From positions 1 to 64,000 of the forward strand of contig JAPPJY010000009.1 in assembly GCA_028874335.1 (NCBI GenBank): 64,000 bases of DNA. The letters are read 5' to 3'. Below are positions 24,947-34,131 of this stretch, piece by piece. Each line of letters begins with the position of its first letter. The first letter of the stretch is position 1. Under the pieces are notes generated by a model. That model was not told the DNA's origin, ran no database searches, and saw nothing but the letters and a program-made list of their open reading frames with translations. The position numbers and the translations under genes are program-made. Source of the stretch: Gemmatimonadota bacterium (GTDB lineage Bacteria; Latescibacterota; UBA2968; GCA-2709665).

Positions 24947-25134
24947 GAAGCTGCATTAAAATTCCCAGCGGTCTTCGCACGGCTGCAAAGGCGCCGGTCG
25001 GCGTTGGGCAAATCCACCCAAGAGTGGCGAGGGGCGCGCAGCCACGATACATTAAATATGGGCGGGTTTTCCCGCCTTGACCGCCGCCTTTTCGCTCGCG
25101 CTCGGGAACTCACCGGTAATTTTAATGCAGCTTC
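24947..25134. mobile_element. Complete MITE-like element, family A
   Basis: The 188-bp element is bounded by perfect 17-base inverted repeats, GAAGCTGCATTAAAATT (24947-24963) and its complement (25118-25134). Inside the left end (A-end) is CCCAGCGGTCTTCGC. Inside the right end (B-end) is GCTCGGGAACTCACCGGT. A short hairpin (GGGCGGG, TTTT, CCCGCC) lies near 25050-25075. It has no coding capacity for a transposase. Partial copies occur at 1-66, 37588-37629 and 63966-64000. Open frames through it are artefacts. Confidence 0.8.
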
Positions 25135-25257
25135 CAAGGGTGTCTGTCAATATTCAATTGGCGTCATCGAAGGCAGGTGAGTCAAAGCCAATGAACGATC
25201 CACTGTCTCTCCGTAGAGAGCAGACGAGTCCATTCATTCACGAGGGAAGAGGCCAGA

Positions 25258-26364
25258 ATGCGAATAGACAGCGAGAGAGTCTACCTGTTTCGAGCCGGGA
25301 TCGAGGGAAACGAGGCGCCGTTCGAGGCCTATAGGGACCTTGCCCACGCGGCATTGCGGCGCGTGGACCTTGCGGTGCCGGAAGAGGGAACCGTACTGCT
25401 CAAGCCGAATGCAACGGTCCTGTTTCCTGCGGAGAAACGCATTGTAACCCACCCGGGCTTTCTTGCGGGCATGGCAGACGCGCTCGTGGAGAAAGGCGTC
25501 GACGCAGGCAGACTGGTGGTTGCGGACGGACAATCCGGTGAACAGCCGGAAAACGGGAATACATGGAAGGGCGCCGGGTACACGATGATGGCGGACAGCC
25601 GAAAGTTGACGTTAGCCGAGTTGAACGACCGCCCCAGCCGAAATGTCCCGGTGCCCGGCGGGGTGGTTTTCGAAGCCTATCCGATTTATCGGGACGTGAC
25701 CGACTGCGCGTTCTTTTTCAATGTGCCGCTGGCGAAATGCCACAACCTCGGATGTACGACCCTGGCAATCAAGAACCTGATGGGTATCCTGGCGCGGCCC
25801 GAACGCCACCTGTGTCATATACAGGACGTTGACCGGCCGCACGAGAACGGGATCTGGCGGCTGACGGACAGCGGTTTGAGTCTGTTTGAAGACCGGTTCT
25901 ACCATAAGTTGTGCGACCTGGTGGCCGCCCTTCGTTCCCTGAATATTCCGCAGCTTTGCATGGTCGACGGGCTTATCGGACGGGACGGTACCGCGTTCAA
26001 CGAGGGCGAAAATTATCCGCTGGGGTGGACCCTTATCGGCAGGAACGAGGTGCACGTCGATACCGTTGCGACTTACCTGATGGGCCTGGATCCCAGGACA
26101 ACTCCGTATCTGAAATTCGCCGAAGCACGCGGCCTGGGGCGCAACCGGGTGGAAGAGATCGAGGTGATCGACCTGGTCGGCGGCAAATCGATGGATATGC
26201 TGGCGCTGGAGGACGTCCGTTCAAGAAAGACGTTGATGCCGATCGCCCGTTACGAAGGCGGTTATTATGATCGGTATCGGGCCGACGGTTCCGTGGTACC
26301 CTGGCGGATTGACGATGTGAACAGGCAGCGGTCGGTGGATGGATTGGAGCCCGTTGCAGTATAG
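25258..26364 (+). CDS. DUF362 domain-containing protein
   Basis: A 368-aa DUF362 protein. Family landmarks are TVLLKPNATVLF near the N terminus, a central CHNLGCTTLAIKNLMG, MVDGLIGRDGTAFN and the late VHVDTVATYLMGLDP. It has no 4Fe-4S ferredoxin domain, which some DUF362 proteins carry. There is no signal peptide. The ATG has GAGGCC upstream. It starts a plus-strand group with an S9 peptidase and a GlcD-type dehydrogenase; the functional link is unclear. Confidence 0.85.
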   Translation: MRIDSERVYLFRAGIEGNEAPFEAYRDLAHAALRRVDLAVPEEGTVLLKPNATVLFPAEKRIVTHPGFLAGMADALVEKGVDAGRLVVADGQSGEQPENGNTWKGAGYTMMADSRKLTLAELNDRPSRNVPVPGGVVFEAYPIYRDVTDCAFFFNVPLAKCHNLGCTTLAIKNLMGILARPERHLCHIQDVDRPHENGIWRLTDSGLSLFEDRFYHKLCDLVAALRSLNIPQLCMVDGLIGRDGTAFNEGENYPLGWTLIGRNEVHVDTVATYLMGLDPRTTPYLKFAEARGLGRNRVEEIEVIDLVGGKSMDMLALEDVRSRKTLMPIARYEGGYYDRYRADGSVVPWRIDDVNRQRSVDGLEPVAV

Positions 26365-26414
26365 GTTAGGAAAACCCGAGATTCCCCTGAGTGTTGACGT
26401 CACTCGAAGGAAAG

Positions 26415-28781
26415 ATGAATCCCACCTCTCAAGAACCCGAATACCGGATGCCGCCGGAAGAAATCGCTGCGCTGCTGGACGCGCCGAGCACGCCGGACCT
26501 CAGCGTGGACCCCAAAGGCCGGTGGATCCTGATGCTCGCGAAACCGGGCCTGCCGCCCATATCCGAACTGGCCCGGCCGGAGTTGCGTCTTGCGGGCCTT
26601 CGCATCGACCCTGGCGCCAACGGTCTGAGCCGGTCGGGATACTATACGGGACTGACGCTATTGCGGATTTCCGATGGATTGCAGCGCCCGGTGACGGGTC
26701 TGCCGGGCGACGGCCGTATCGGATCGCCGCAATGGGCGCCGGACGGCAGCCGTTTTGCTTTTACCGTCCGCCACGGATCGGGGATCGCGCTCTGGTTCGC
26801 CGGCGTGGACTCGCTTGCGGCGCGGCAGGTCTCCGAAATCCGCTTGAACGGCATCTTCGGCGCGCCGTTCGCCTGGATCCCGTCCGGACCGGAATCCGTC
26901 CCGTCGCTGATCGTCAGGGCTGTACCAGCGGAACGGGCTGAAGTCCCCGAGGCGCCTCTGGTTCCCAGCGGACCCGAGATCCGGGAAAATACGGGCCGGC
27001 TGGCGCCTTCGCGAACCTGGCAGGACCTGTTGAAAGGGGCGCACGACGAAACGCTTTTCGAAACCTATGCGACGTCCCGCCTGGTTGTGATCACACCCGA
27101 TGGAAGCGAGCGTGAGGTGGGCAACCCCGGTATCATCCGGCGGGCCGAGCCCGCGCCGGGAGGCGCCTATTTGCTCGTGGAGACCCTGCACCGGCCGTTT
27201 TCGTACCTAGTGCCGCACGATCGGTTTCCAGTCCGGGTTGAAATCTGGAAAATGGACGGCCGGTTGATTCGCGAACTGGTCGATGCGCCCCTGGCGGAGG
27301 ATGTCCCCATCGCCTTTGATGCCGTACGCGAGGGCCCGCGCTCGTTCCGGTGGCGTAATGACGCGGCAGCGACGGTGTGCTGGGTGGAGGCGCAGGATGG
27401 CGGCGACCCGGCCGTTGAGACGGGCGTGCGGGATCACATATACGCGCTCTCCGAACCCTTCGATCGCACACCCGCGTTGTTGCAGTCTCTCGAGATGCGG
27501 TACGCCGGATTGACGTGGGGCGACGGCGCGATGGCGTTGGTGACCGAGCGCTGGTGGAAGACCCGCCGGACCAGGACCTGGCGGTTTGCCCCGGACGGAG
27601 CATCCCACGACCGTAAATTGCTCTTCGACCGGTCGTGGGAAGACCGGTACGGCGATCCGGGTGTGCCGCTGCTGGCGCCAAATCCCTCAGGACGGAGGGT
27701 ATTGCTGACGGGTGACGGCGGCCGGCATCTCTTCCTCGCTGGCGGTGGGGCGTCTCCGGAGGGTGATTTCCCGTTCCTGGACAGGCTCGACCTGAAAACG
27801 AAATCGGCGGAACGGATGTGGCAGTGCGAACCGCCGTATTATGAGCGACCCGTCAGGTTGATCGATAAGGACGACGGCCTGCTGTTGACGTTGCGTGAAA
27901 CGGCCCAGAGCCCGCCAAACGTGTTCTTGCGGACGCTTGAGACCGGAGACATCCGTCAGTTGACCGCATTTCCCCACCCCGCGCCGCAGCTGTCGAAAGT
28001 GCGGAAGGAAATCATCCGTTACCGGCGGGCGGACGGGACCGGCCTGAACGGCACCCTGTATCTGCCGCCAGGGTATTCCGATGACCAGGGTCCGCTGCCC
28101 TTGCTGATGTGGGCGTATCCGCGTGAGTTCAGAAGCGCCGATGCCGCCGCACAGGTGACGGGCTCCCGATATCGATTCACTCGCGTGACCTGGACGTCGC
28201 CGCTCCCCTGGTTGACGCAGGGATACGCGGTGCTGGACGGGCCTACCATGCCGATCGTGGGAGAAGACGGCGTGGAAGCCAACGACTCGTACGTGACCCA
28301 ACTGGTATCCAGCGCCGAAGCGGCGGTGGAGGAAGTCGTACGCCGGGGTGTTGCGGACCGGGATCGCATTGCGATCGGCGGACACTCCTACGGCGGGTTC
28401 ATGGCGGCGAATCTCCTGGCGCACTGCGATCTGTTCAGGGCGGGAATCGCCCGGAGCGGCGCATACAACCGAACGCTGACGCCGTTTGGTTTTCAGTCTG
28501 AAGAACGTACGCTCTGGCAGGCGCCGGAGGTCTATCATGCCATGTCGGCTTTTATGCATGCTGACAGGATCGATGCGCCGCTGCTGTTGATTCATGGCCA
28601 GGCCGACAACAATTCCGGGACGTTTCCCATGCAGAGCGAGCGGCTTTACAACGCGCTGAAGGGTCACGGCGCGACAACACGACTCGTGATGCTGCCCCAC
28701 GAGAGCCATGGTTATAGCGCACGGGAGTCGGTCATGCATGTGTTCTGGGAGATGGCGGAATGGCTTGCGCGTCACCTGTGA
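26415..28781 (+). CDS. S9 family peptidase (prolyl oligopeptidase-like)
   Basis: A 788-aa serine peptidase with an N-terminal beta-propeller-like region and a C-terminal alpha/beta-hydrolase domain. The catalytic triad is visible as Ser in GGHSYGGFMAA, Asp in GQADNN and His in PHESHGY. No signal peptide is present, so it probably acts on short peptides in the cytosol. The ATG at 26415 follows AAGGAAAG; a codon eight triplets earlier is less likely. It resembles the bacterial glutamyl/acylaminoacyl group of S9 enzymes. Confidence 0.92.
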   Translation: MNPTSQEPEYRMPPEEIAALLDAPSTPDLSVDPKGRWILMLAKPGLPPISELARPELRLAGLRIDPGANGLSRSGYYTGLTLLRISDGLQRPVTGLPGDGRIGSPQWAPDGSRFAFTVRHGSGIALWFAGVDSLAARQVSEIRLNGIFGAPFAWIPSGPESVPSLIVRAVPAERAEVPEAPLVPSGPEIRENTGRLAPSRTWQDLLKGAHDETLFETYATSRLVVITPDGSEREVGNPGIIRRAEPAPGGAYLLVETLHRPFSYLVPHDRFPVRVEIWKMDGRLIRELVDAPLAEDVPIAFDAVREGPRSFRWRNDAAATVCWVEAQDGGDPAVETGVRDHIYALSEPFDRTPALLQSLEMRYAGLTWGDGAMALVTERWWKTRRTRTWRFAPDGASHDRKLLFDRSWEDRYGDPGVPLLAPNPSGRRVLLTGDGGRHLFLAGGGASPEGDFPFLDRLDLKTKSAERMWQCEPPYYERPVRLIDKDDGLLLTLRETAQSPPNVFLRTLETGDIRQLTAFPHPAPQLSKVRKEIIRYRRADGTGLNGTLYLPPGYSDDQGPLPLLMWAYPREFRSADAAAQVTGSRYRFTRVTWTSPLPWLTQGYAVLDGPTMPIVGEDGVEANDSYVTQLVSSAEAAVEEVVRRGVADRDRIAIGGHSYGGFMAANLLAHCDLFRAGIARSGAYNRTLTPFGFQSEERTLWQAPEVYHAMSAFMHADRIDAPLLLIHGQADNNSGTFPMQSERLYNALKGHGATTRLVMLPHESHGYSARESVMHVFWEMAEWLARHL

Positions 28782-28818
28782 GCGGCCACGAAAGCGGCTC
28801 GATAGAGGTTTGAAGGTA

Positions 28819-30234
28819 ATGACAGACAACGCGTGTGCGACGAAGCGATCTTCGGATCCGGACCCGGCGCCGGTTATCGGCGAACTCCGGTCATTGCTGG
28901 GCGATCGGATAAAGACGGACGAGGATATCCGGGAATCCCACGCAGGGGACGCATCGTATCATAAGCCCATGCTGCCGGACGCCGTGGTCTTTCCCGAATG
29001 CAACGGGGAAGTGTCGAAGATCGTGAAACTTTGCGCACGGTACCGGACACCTGTGGTGCCGTATGGGACAGGAACGGCCGTGGAAGGCGGCATCGTCGCC
29101 GTACGGGGCGGCGTCTGTATCGATTTGAGCCGTATGAAACGTGTTTTAAGGATTGGCGAGGCCGACCTGGATGCAACGGTGGAGGCCGGTGTAACGAGGA
29201 AGCAGCTGAACCGGCATCTGGAGGAAGCGTTTACGGGACTGTACTTTCCCGTGGATCCCGGAGCGGACGCTTCGCTGGGTGGCATGGCGGCGACCCGTGC
29301 TTCGGGCAGTGCGGCGGTGGGATACGGAACGATGAGGGAGAATGTCCTTGGATTGACGGCCATACTTGCCGACGGCAGCATCATTCAGGCCGGAGGAAGG
29401 GCGAGAAAGTCGTCCGCCGGTTACGACCTGGCGCATCTTTTCGTCGGATCCGAGGGCACACTGGGCGTCATAACCGAGGTGACGCTGAGACTGGCGCGGG
29501 TCCCTGATGCGGTTTCCGCGGCGGTCTGCGCGTTTCCGGATATTTCGTCGGCGGTAGATGCGGTTCTTGAAATGACGTCGGCGGGGATAGAAATGGCGCG
29601 AATCGAGCTTCTCGACGACGTTCAGATGGGCGCAATCAACGCCTATTCCGGCTTTGACTACAGGGTGGCGCCAACCCTGTTTTTCGAGTTCCACGGTTCC
29701 GAATCGTCCGTTGCCGAGCGTGTCGCGGCGGCCAGACCGGTTGCGGACAGGCACGGCGGTGAGGACTTTCGCAGGGCGAACGGACAACGCGAACGTGACC
29801 GGCTCTGGCAGGCGCGGTACGACGCCTACTACGCGTCACAGACGATGCGTCCGGGCTCCGTGGGGTACGTGACGGACGTGTGCGTTCCGGTTTCAAGACT
29901 GGCGGATTGTATTCACAGAACCAAAAAAGAACTGAAGGCGTCGACACTGATTGCGCCCCTGTTCGGTCACGTCGGTGACGGGAACTTTCACGTCGTTTTC
30001 CTGATCGATCCGGATCGCCCCGAAGAGCTTGCCGAAGCACGGGAATTCGGCGAACGGATCGTCGAATTCGCCCTGGAAATGGGAGGAACGTGTACGGGTG
30101 AACACGGGATCGGCATGGGCAAACTGGCGGCCCTGGAGCAGGAGCATGGCGAAGGCGTAAAGGTTATGCGGGCGATCAAGAAAGCACTCGACCCGCACAA
30201 CATAATGAATCCGGGTAAGGTCGTGGAGATCTGA
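28819..30234 (+). CDS. FAD-binding oxidase, D-lactate dehydrogenase/glycolate oxidase GlcD type
   Basis: A 471-aa flavoprotein. The FAD_binding_4 domain includes VVPYGTGTAVEGG, LYFPVDPGADASLGGM, and LFVGSEGTLGVITEVTLRL. The C-terminal oxidase domain has GHVGDGNFHVVF and GTCTGEHGIGMGK. Enzymes of this type oxidise D-lactate, glycolate or related 2-hydroxyacids and pass electrons to cytochromes or quinones. The ATG at 28819 starts a normal-length protein and follows GAAGG. The GlcE and GlcF partners are absent nearby, which favours a single-subunit D-lactate dehydrogenase. Confidence 0.9.
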   Translation: MTDNACATKRSSDPDPAPVIGELRSLLGDRIKTDEDIRESHAGDASYHKPMLPDAVVFPECNGEVSKIVKLCARYRTPVVPYGTGTAVEGGIVAVRGGVCIDLSRMKRVLRIGEADLDATVEAGVTRKQLNRHLEEAFTGLYFPVDPGADASLGGMAATRASGSAAVGYGTMRENVLGLTAILADGSIIQAGGRARKSSAGYDLAHLFVGSEGTLGVITEVTLRLARVPDAVSAAVCAFPDISSAVDAVLEMTSAGIEMARIELLDDVQMGAINAYSGFDYRVAPTLFFEFHGSESSVAERVAAARPVADRHGGEDFRRANGQRERDRLWQARYDAYYASQTMRPGSVGYVTDVCVPVSRLADCIHRTKKELKASTLIAPLFGHVGDGNFHVVFLIDPDRPEELAEAREFGERIVEFALEMGGTCTGEHGIGMGKLAALEQEHGEGVKVMRAIKKALDPHNIMNPGKVVEI

Positions 30235-30267
30235 GCTTGAAAATGGCCGGCGAAAAATCAGCCAATA

Positions 30268-30344
30268 TGAATAATTATTCTTGACACTCGGATTTTTTTG
30301 CGTATTTTCTGAATAATACTCCAGAAAACTGGAATAAAATTCCA
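30268..30344 (+). promoter_or_regulatory. argR operon promoter with three ARG-box-like sites
   Basis: The sites are TGAATAATTATTCT (30268-30281), TGAATAATACTCCA (30310-30323) and the perfect palindrome TGGAATAAAATTCCA (30330-30344). They resemble the ARG box TGAATAATTATTCA. A promoter with TTGACA (30281-30286) and TATTTT (30303-30308), spacing 16, lies among them. The first box touches the -35 and the third reaches the argR start codon. This predicts arginine-dependent autorepression of the whole operon. Confidence 0.8.
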
Positions 30345-30808
30345 TGAATGACAAACAAGAACGTCAACGGCGCATTCTCAACGTCATCGCGTCCCGTTCA
30401 ATAGGGACTCAGAAGGCATTGTCCGATGCGCTCAGCGCCTTCGGAATATCCTCCACACAGTCCACGCTCTCCAAGGACCTGAAACAACTGGGCATCGTGA
30501 AGACGCCGGACGGTGCGGGAAGTCTGCGCTATCAGGCGACGGACGACGAAACCGGACACTACGGTGGTGGATCGGATCTGCTCGCGAGGGAGTTGCGGGA
30601 TTTCGTCGTCGAAACGGGTGGGGCGGGGCATACGCTCGTATTGAAGACGATTACCGGACATGCGCAGGGTGTATGCGAAGCGATCGACCGTGCGGGATGG
30701 ACGGAGGTTGTGGGAACGATCGCCGGAGAGAATACGATATTCATCCTGTGTCAATCCGTGGAAAAACGAGAACGGCTGAAAGAGCGAATTCTTGAGATCT
30801 CCCAATGA
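30344..30808 (+). CDS. argR: Arginine repressor ArgR
   Basis: A 154-aa repressor/activator of normal length. The N-terminal winged helix includes STQSTLSKDLKQLGIVK. The C-terminal hexamerisation and arginine-binding core includes AQGVCEAIDRAGW and VVGTIAGENTIFILC. Characterised ArgR proteins have an Asp pair where this protein has Glu129-Asn130, which may alter effector binding. The gene is first in the arginine operon and overlaps its own ARG-box-like sites. Confidence 0.93.
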   Translation: MNDKQERQRRILNVIASRSIGTQKALSDALSAFGISSTQSTLSKDLKQLGIVKTPDGAGSLRYQATDDETGHYGGGSDLLARELRDFVVETGGAGHTLVLKTITGHAQGVCEAIDRAGWTEVVGTIAGENTIFILCQSVEKRERLKERILEISQ

Positions 30809-30964
30809 TCGGGCCGGAAGGGTCAATCACATGGCATGCGATGTGGCAATACGGATGACAGCGACGTCGGAAGTATCGGGAGCGAAGCACGAAGCGCGGC
30901 CTCGACCGAATACGTCGGAATCCCCGAACCGGACGGGCATTCCCGGAACCGTGGGAGGACGCCC

Positions 30965-31912
30965 GTGGTTTTGAGCGTCGGCGTTTTCGGCGATACCGGG
31001 ATGGTTGGCCAGGAAATAGAACGGGTACTGGCGCATCACGATCGGGCCGAGATCGTATTCCGGCAGAATTCCAGACGTCGAAAAGGCGCCCTGGACGAGT
31101 GTGAAGTGGTATTCCTGGCCACCAAAGACCCCGAATCAATGCAATTCGCGCCGCAGGCGCTGGACGCGGGCCCGAGAGTTATAGATATGAGCGGCGCTTT
31201 CCGGTTGCCGAGGCGGCTGTTCGAAGCTGGATACGGGCTGGACCACGTTGCGCCGGAGCTTCTCGAGGAGGCGGTTTACGGCATGCCCGCGCTGTTTGCC
31301 GACCGGATTGCCGGCGCGCGCCTGGTCGGCAATCCGGGCTGTTATCCGACCGGCGTAATCCTGGCGCTGAATCCGATGGAGGGAATGGTTCAGGGCGAAG
31401 CGACTGTCGTGGCGACGTCGGGGAATTCGGGCGCCCGCAGGGAAGTGGAACAGGAGCCCGACGAGGTCACCTACAGTTTCGGCCGGCGGCACAAACACGT
31501 ACCGGAGATGGAGTACTATTCCGGTTTCCGGGTGAACTTCACGCCCATCGTTCTGCGGTCCGTATTCGCGGGCATCAATGCCAACATACGGATCGAACTG
31601 GTCGACAGCCTGAAGGCATTACCTGCGCACGAGGCCGGCAGACTGTTGGTCGAGGCGATCGCGTGTGCGTATACAAACGAGGACCTTGTCGTTCCCGTGG
31701 AGGATTCGGAGGACAAACAGTGGGGTACGCGCGACGTCGTGGGGACGCACAAGCTGGCGATCAAGGTGGGCGTTGACGACGGATATGCCTATATCTGCGC
31801 CCTGGAAGACAACCTGGGCAAGGGCGCGGCCAGCCAGGCCGTTGAGAATATGAACCTGATGTTCGGGCTGCCCAGACTCTACGGAATTGACGAAGTTTAC
31901 AGCACGGGCTGA
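30965..31912 (+). CDS. argC: N-acetyl-gamma-glutamyl-phosphate reductase ArgC
   Basis: A 315-aa NADPH-dependent enzyme of arginine synthesis that reduces N-acetylglutamyl phosphate to the semialdehyde. The N-terminal Rossmann motif is SVGVFGDTGMVG and the catalytic Cys lies in GNPGCYPTG. The open frame extends 43 codons upstream without family similarity. I chose the GTG at 30965, which has GGGAGG six bases upstream. The 156-base gap after argR shows no gene. Confidence 0.93.
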   Translation: MVLSVGVFGDTGMVGQEIERVLAHHDRAEIVFRQNSRRRKGALDECEVVFLATKDPESMQFAPQALDAGPRVIDMSGAFRLPRRLFEAGYGLDHVAPELLEEAVYGMPALFADRIAGARLVGNPGCYPTGVILALNPMEGMVQGEATVVATSGNSGARREVEQEPDEVTYSFGRRHKHVPEMEYYSGFRVNFTPIVLRSVFAGINANIRIELVDSLKALPAHEAGRLLVEAIACAYTNEDLVVPVEDSEDKQWGTRDVVGTHKLAIKVGVDDGYAYICALEDNLGKGAASQAVENMNLMFGLPRLYGIDEVYSTG

Positions 31913-31965
31913 ACCGCCGGTCAACTTTGACGGCACACCGCCACCTTGTAACGCGGGGAACTGCA

Positions 31966-32850
31966 ATGGAGCAATTCATCCAGAAAGCCGCCACGCTGGT
32001 GGAGGCGTTTCCCTACATCCGCTCGTTTCGGGACAAGATCATCGTTGTGAAATACGGGGGAAGCACGCAGCCTGACGACGGCGGGTCGGACACGATTCTG
32101 GCGGATCTGGTCTTTATGGAAACCGTGGGCATGCGACCCGTGGTGGTGCATGGCGGCGGCAGGGAAATCAGCAGACGCCTGCAGGAAGCCGGACTGGAGT
32201 CGAAATGGATCAATGGATTGCGTGTGACTGACGCGGATTCGATGCAGGTGGTGGAGGAAACACTGTTCGGTGTGGTAAACAGAAGGATTGTGGAGGGAAT
32301 CCGGGCGCTGGACGGATGCGCACACGGCATTTCCGCCAAGGAAGCCGGCGTGATGCATGTGCAAAAGCATTTTGCGCAGGTCGTGTCCAACGGTACAGGT
32401 GTGCCGGTGGATATCGGATTTGTAGGCAACGTTCACCGGGTGGATCCGGGACCCGTTCGAAGCGTGTGCGAAAACGAAACGATCCCGGTGATCGCCCCAA
32501 TCGGCCTGGGTCCGGACGGCAGGAGCTACAACGTGAACGCGGATACTGCCGCGGGGGAAATCGCACGGACGCTTGAGGCGGAGAAGCTCGTTTTTCTGAC
32601 GGACGTAAATGGCATTTTGAGTGACAGCGCCGATCCGGAATCCAGGATCTCGACACTGCACGTCAATGATGTCGACAGGCTGATCCGGGACGGTACGGCG
32701 AAGGGAGGAATGATTCCAAAGCTCCAGGCTTGCGTGCGTTCGGTGAGAGGGGGCGTAAACAAGACGCACATTATAGATGGACGGGTCCCGCACGCCTTGC
32801 TGCTCGAAGTCTTCACGCGTGAGGGGATCGGCACCGAGATTGTCCAATGA
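31966..32850 (+). CDS. argB: Acetylglutamate kinase ArgB
   Basis: A 294-aa amino-acid kinase that phosphorylates N-acetylglutamate with ATP. The N-terminal lysine motif is VVKYGGST, the glycine-rich loop is VVVHGGGREISRRL, and the C-terminal nucleotide region includes FLTDVNGIL and GMIPKLQAC. The extended N-terminal helix resembles the arginine-feedback-inhibited type. The ATG at 31966 has GGGGAA upstream and was preferred over a codon 13 triplets earlier. Confidence 0.95.
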   Translation: MEQFIQKAATLVEAFPYIRSFRDKIIVVKYGGSTQPDDGGSDTILADLVFMETVGMRPVVVHGGGREISRRLQEAGLESKWINGLRVTDADSMQVVEETLFGVVNRRIVEGIRALDGCAHGISAKEAGVMHVQKHFAQVVSNGTGVPVDIGFVGNVHRVDPGPVRSVCENETIPVIAPIGLGPDGRSYNVNADTAAGEIARTLEAEKLVFLTDVNGILSDSADPESRISTLHVNDVDRLIRDGTAKGGMIPKLQACVRSVRGGVNKTHIIDGRVPHALLLEVFTREGIGTEIVQ

Positions 32851-32904
32851 AGCATTACACGGTTCAGGTTGCGGTTATGGAACCCAAAACCCGGGGAGTG
32901 GATG

Positions 32905-34101
32905 ATGGACACGAATGAAGTAATCGACCTTGAGCAGAACTACATTCTACAGACCTACGCGCGGCCCGACTTCGTTCTGGAACGAGGAGACGGGGTGCAT
33001 CTGTTCGACACCGACGGGAAACGGTATCTGGATTTCGTGAGCGGGTTGTCCGTGAACGCGCTGGGATACAACAACCCGACCATTGGCGACGCAATCTCGG
33101 CCCAGGCGCGGAAGCTGATCCACGTCTCGAACCTGTACCATACAATTCCCGCGCCCCGGTTGGCGAAAATGCTGTGCGACAGTTCATTCGCGGATCGTGT
33201 ATTCTTCTGCAACAGCGGAACCGAGTCCTGGGAGGCCGCGTTGAAGTTTGCGCGAAAATGGGGATACGCGAATTTCGAGGAACGCGCAAAGTACAAGTTC
33301 ATTGCGATGAACAACTCGTTTCACGGACGCACCATGGGGTCGGTCGCCACGACAGGTCAGCCGAAGTACCACAAGGGCTTCGGACCCCTGCTGCCCGGAA
33401 TCTCGTTCGCGGAATTCAACAATCTCGAGTCGGTGGAACGCCTGGTGGATGCGGAGACGGTAGCGGTGATTCTGGAGCCGCTCCAGGCCGAGGGCGGCAT
33501 TCATTCGGGGGAACCGTCGTTTATCGAAGGGCTGCGGCAGTTGTGCGACGAGATGAAGATGCTGCTTGTGTTCGACGAGATTCAGTCCGGGCTCTGCCGG
33601 ACCGGGGCCCTGTTCTGTTACGAGCACTACGGCGTAACACCGGACATCATGACGCTGGCCAAGCCCCTGGCCGGGGGTCTGCCGATTGGCGCGACACTGA
33701 TGAGCCAGGACGTTGCCGATGCCGTGGAGCCCAGCGACCATGCGGCTACGTTCGGGGCGCACCCTGTCAGTTGCGCCGTGGGCATCGAGGTCTTCAGGCA
33801 GCTCTCGGATCCGGGATTCATCGCGTCCGTGAGTGCGAAGGGCGACCACCTGAATGGCCGGCTGAACGCGCTCAAGGAAAGTTACCCTGACAGAATCACG
33901 GAGGTCCGCGGCAGGGGGTTGATCGCGGGCGCCGTGCTGGCAGACGTTCCGGCCGCCGACCTGATGGGCGCGTTCCGTGAGCGGGGAATCCTTGTATGTG
34001 TCGCGGGACCCGACGTGGTGCGTTTTCTGCCGCCCCTGGTGGTCGATCAGGCGAACATCGACCACGTGATGGACGTGTTTGACGAAATTCTGAATGGCTA
34101 G
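32905..34101 (+). CDS. argD: Acetylornithine aminotransferase ArgD
   Basis: A 398-aa class III PLP-dependent transaminase that converts N-acetylglutamate semialdehyde to N-acetylornithine. Family motifs are FCNSGTESWEAALKFAR, NSFHGRTMGS and LVFDEIQSGLCRTG, with the PLP lysine in LAKPLAGGLPIGA. Two ATG codons stand in tandem (32902 and 32905); the second is better spaced from GGGGAG. Confidence 0.95.
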   Translation: MDTNEVIDLEQNYILQTYARPDFVLERGDGVHLFDTDGKRYLDFVSGLSVNALGYNNPTIGDAISAQARKLIHVSNLYHTIPAPRLAKMLCDSSFADRVFFCNSGTESWEAALKFARKWGYANFEERAKYKFIAMNNSFHGRTMGSVATTGQPKYHKGFGPLLPGISFAEFNNLESVERLVDAETVAVILEPLQAEGGIHSGEPSFIEGLRQLCDEMKMLLVFDEIQSGLCRTGALFCYEHYGVTPDIMTLAKPLAGGLPIGATLMSQDVADAVEPSDHAATFGAHPVSCAVGIEVFRQLSDPGFIASVSAKGDHLNGRLNALKESYPDRITEVRGRGLIAGAVLADVPAADLMGAFRERGILVCVAGPDVVRFLPPLVVDQANIDHVMDVFDEILNG

Positions 34102-34131
34102 CTGCCGGACGATGGGAAAGGAGCGCCTGTT

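Noticed and set aside
24757-25137. An N-terminal extension of the DUF4160 protein
   Set aside because: Half of it is encoded by the MITE, and the DUF4160 domain begins exactly at the internal ATG.
24902-25180. A small open frame through the MITE
   Set aside because: It is built from the inverted repeat itself; equivalent peptides appear in the other repeat copies, so it is not a gene.
30836-30964. A 43-codon N-terminal extension of argC
   Set aside because: It is not similar to ArgC, and a GTG with a good ribosome-binding site marks the Rossmann-fold start.
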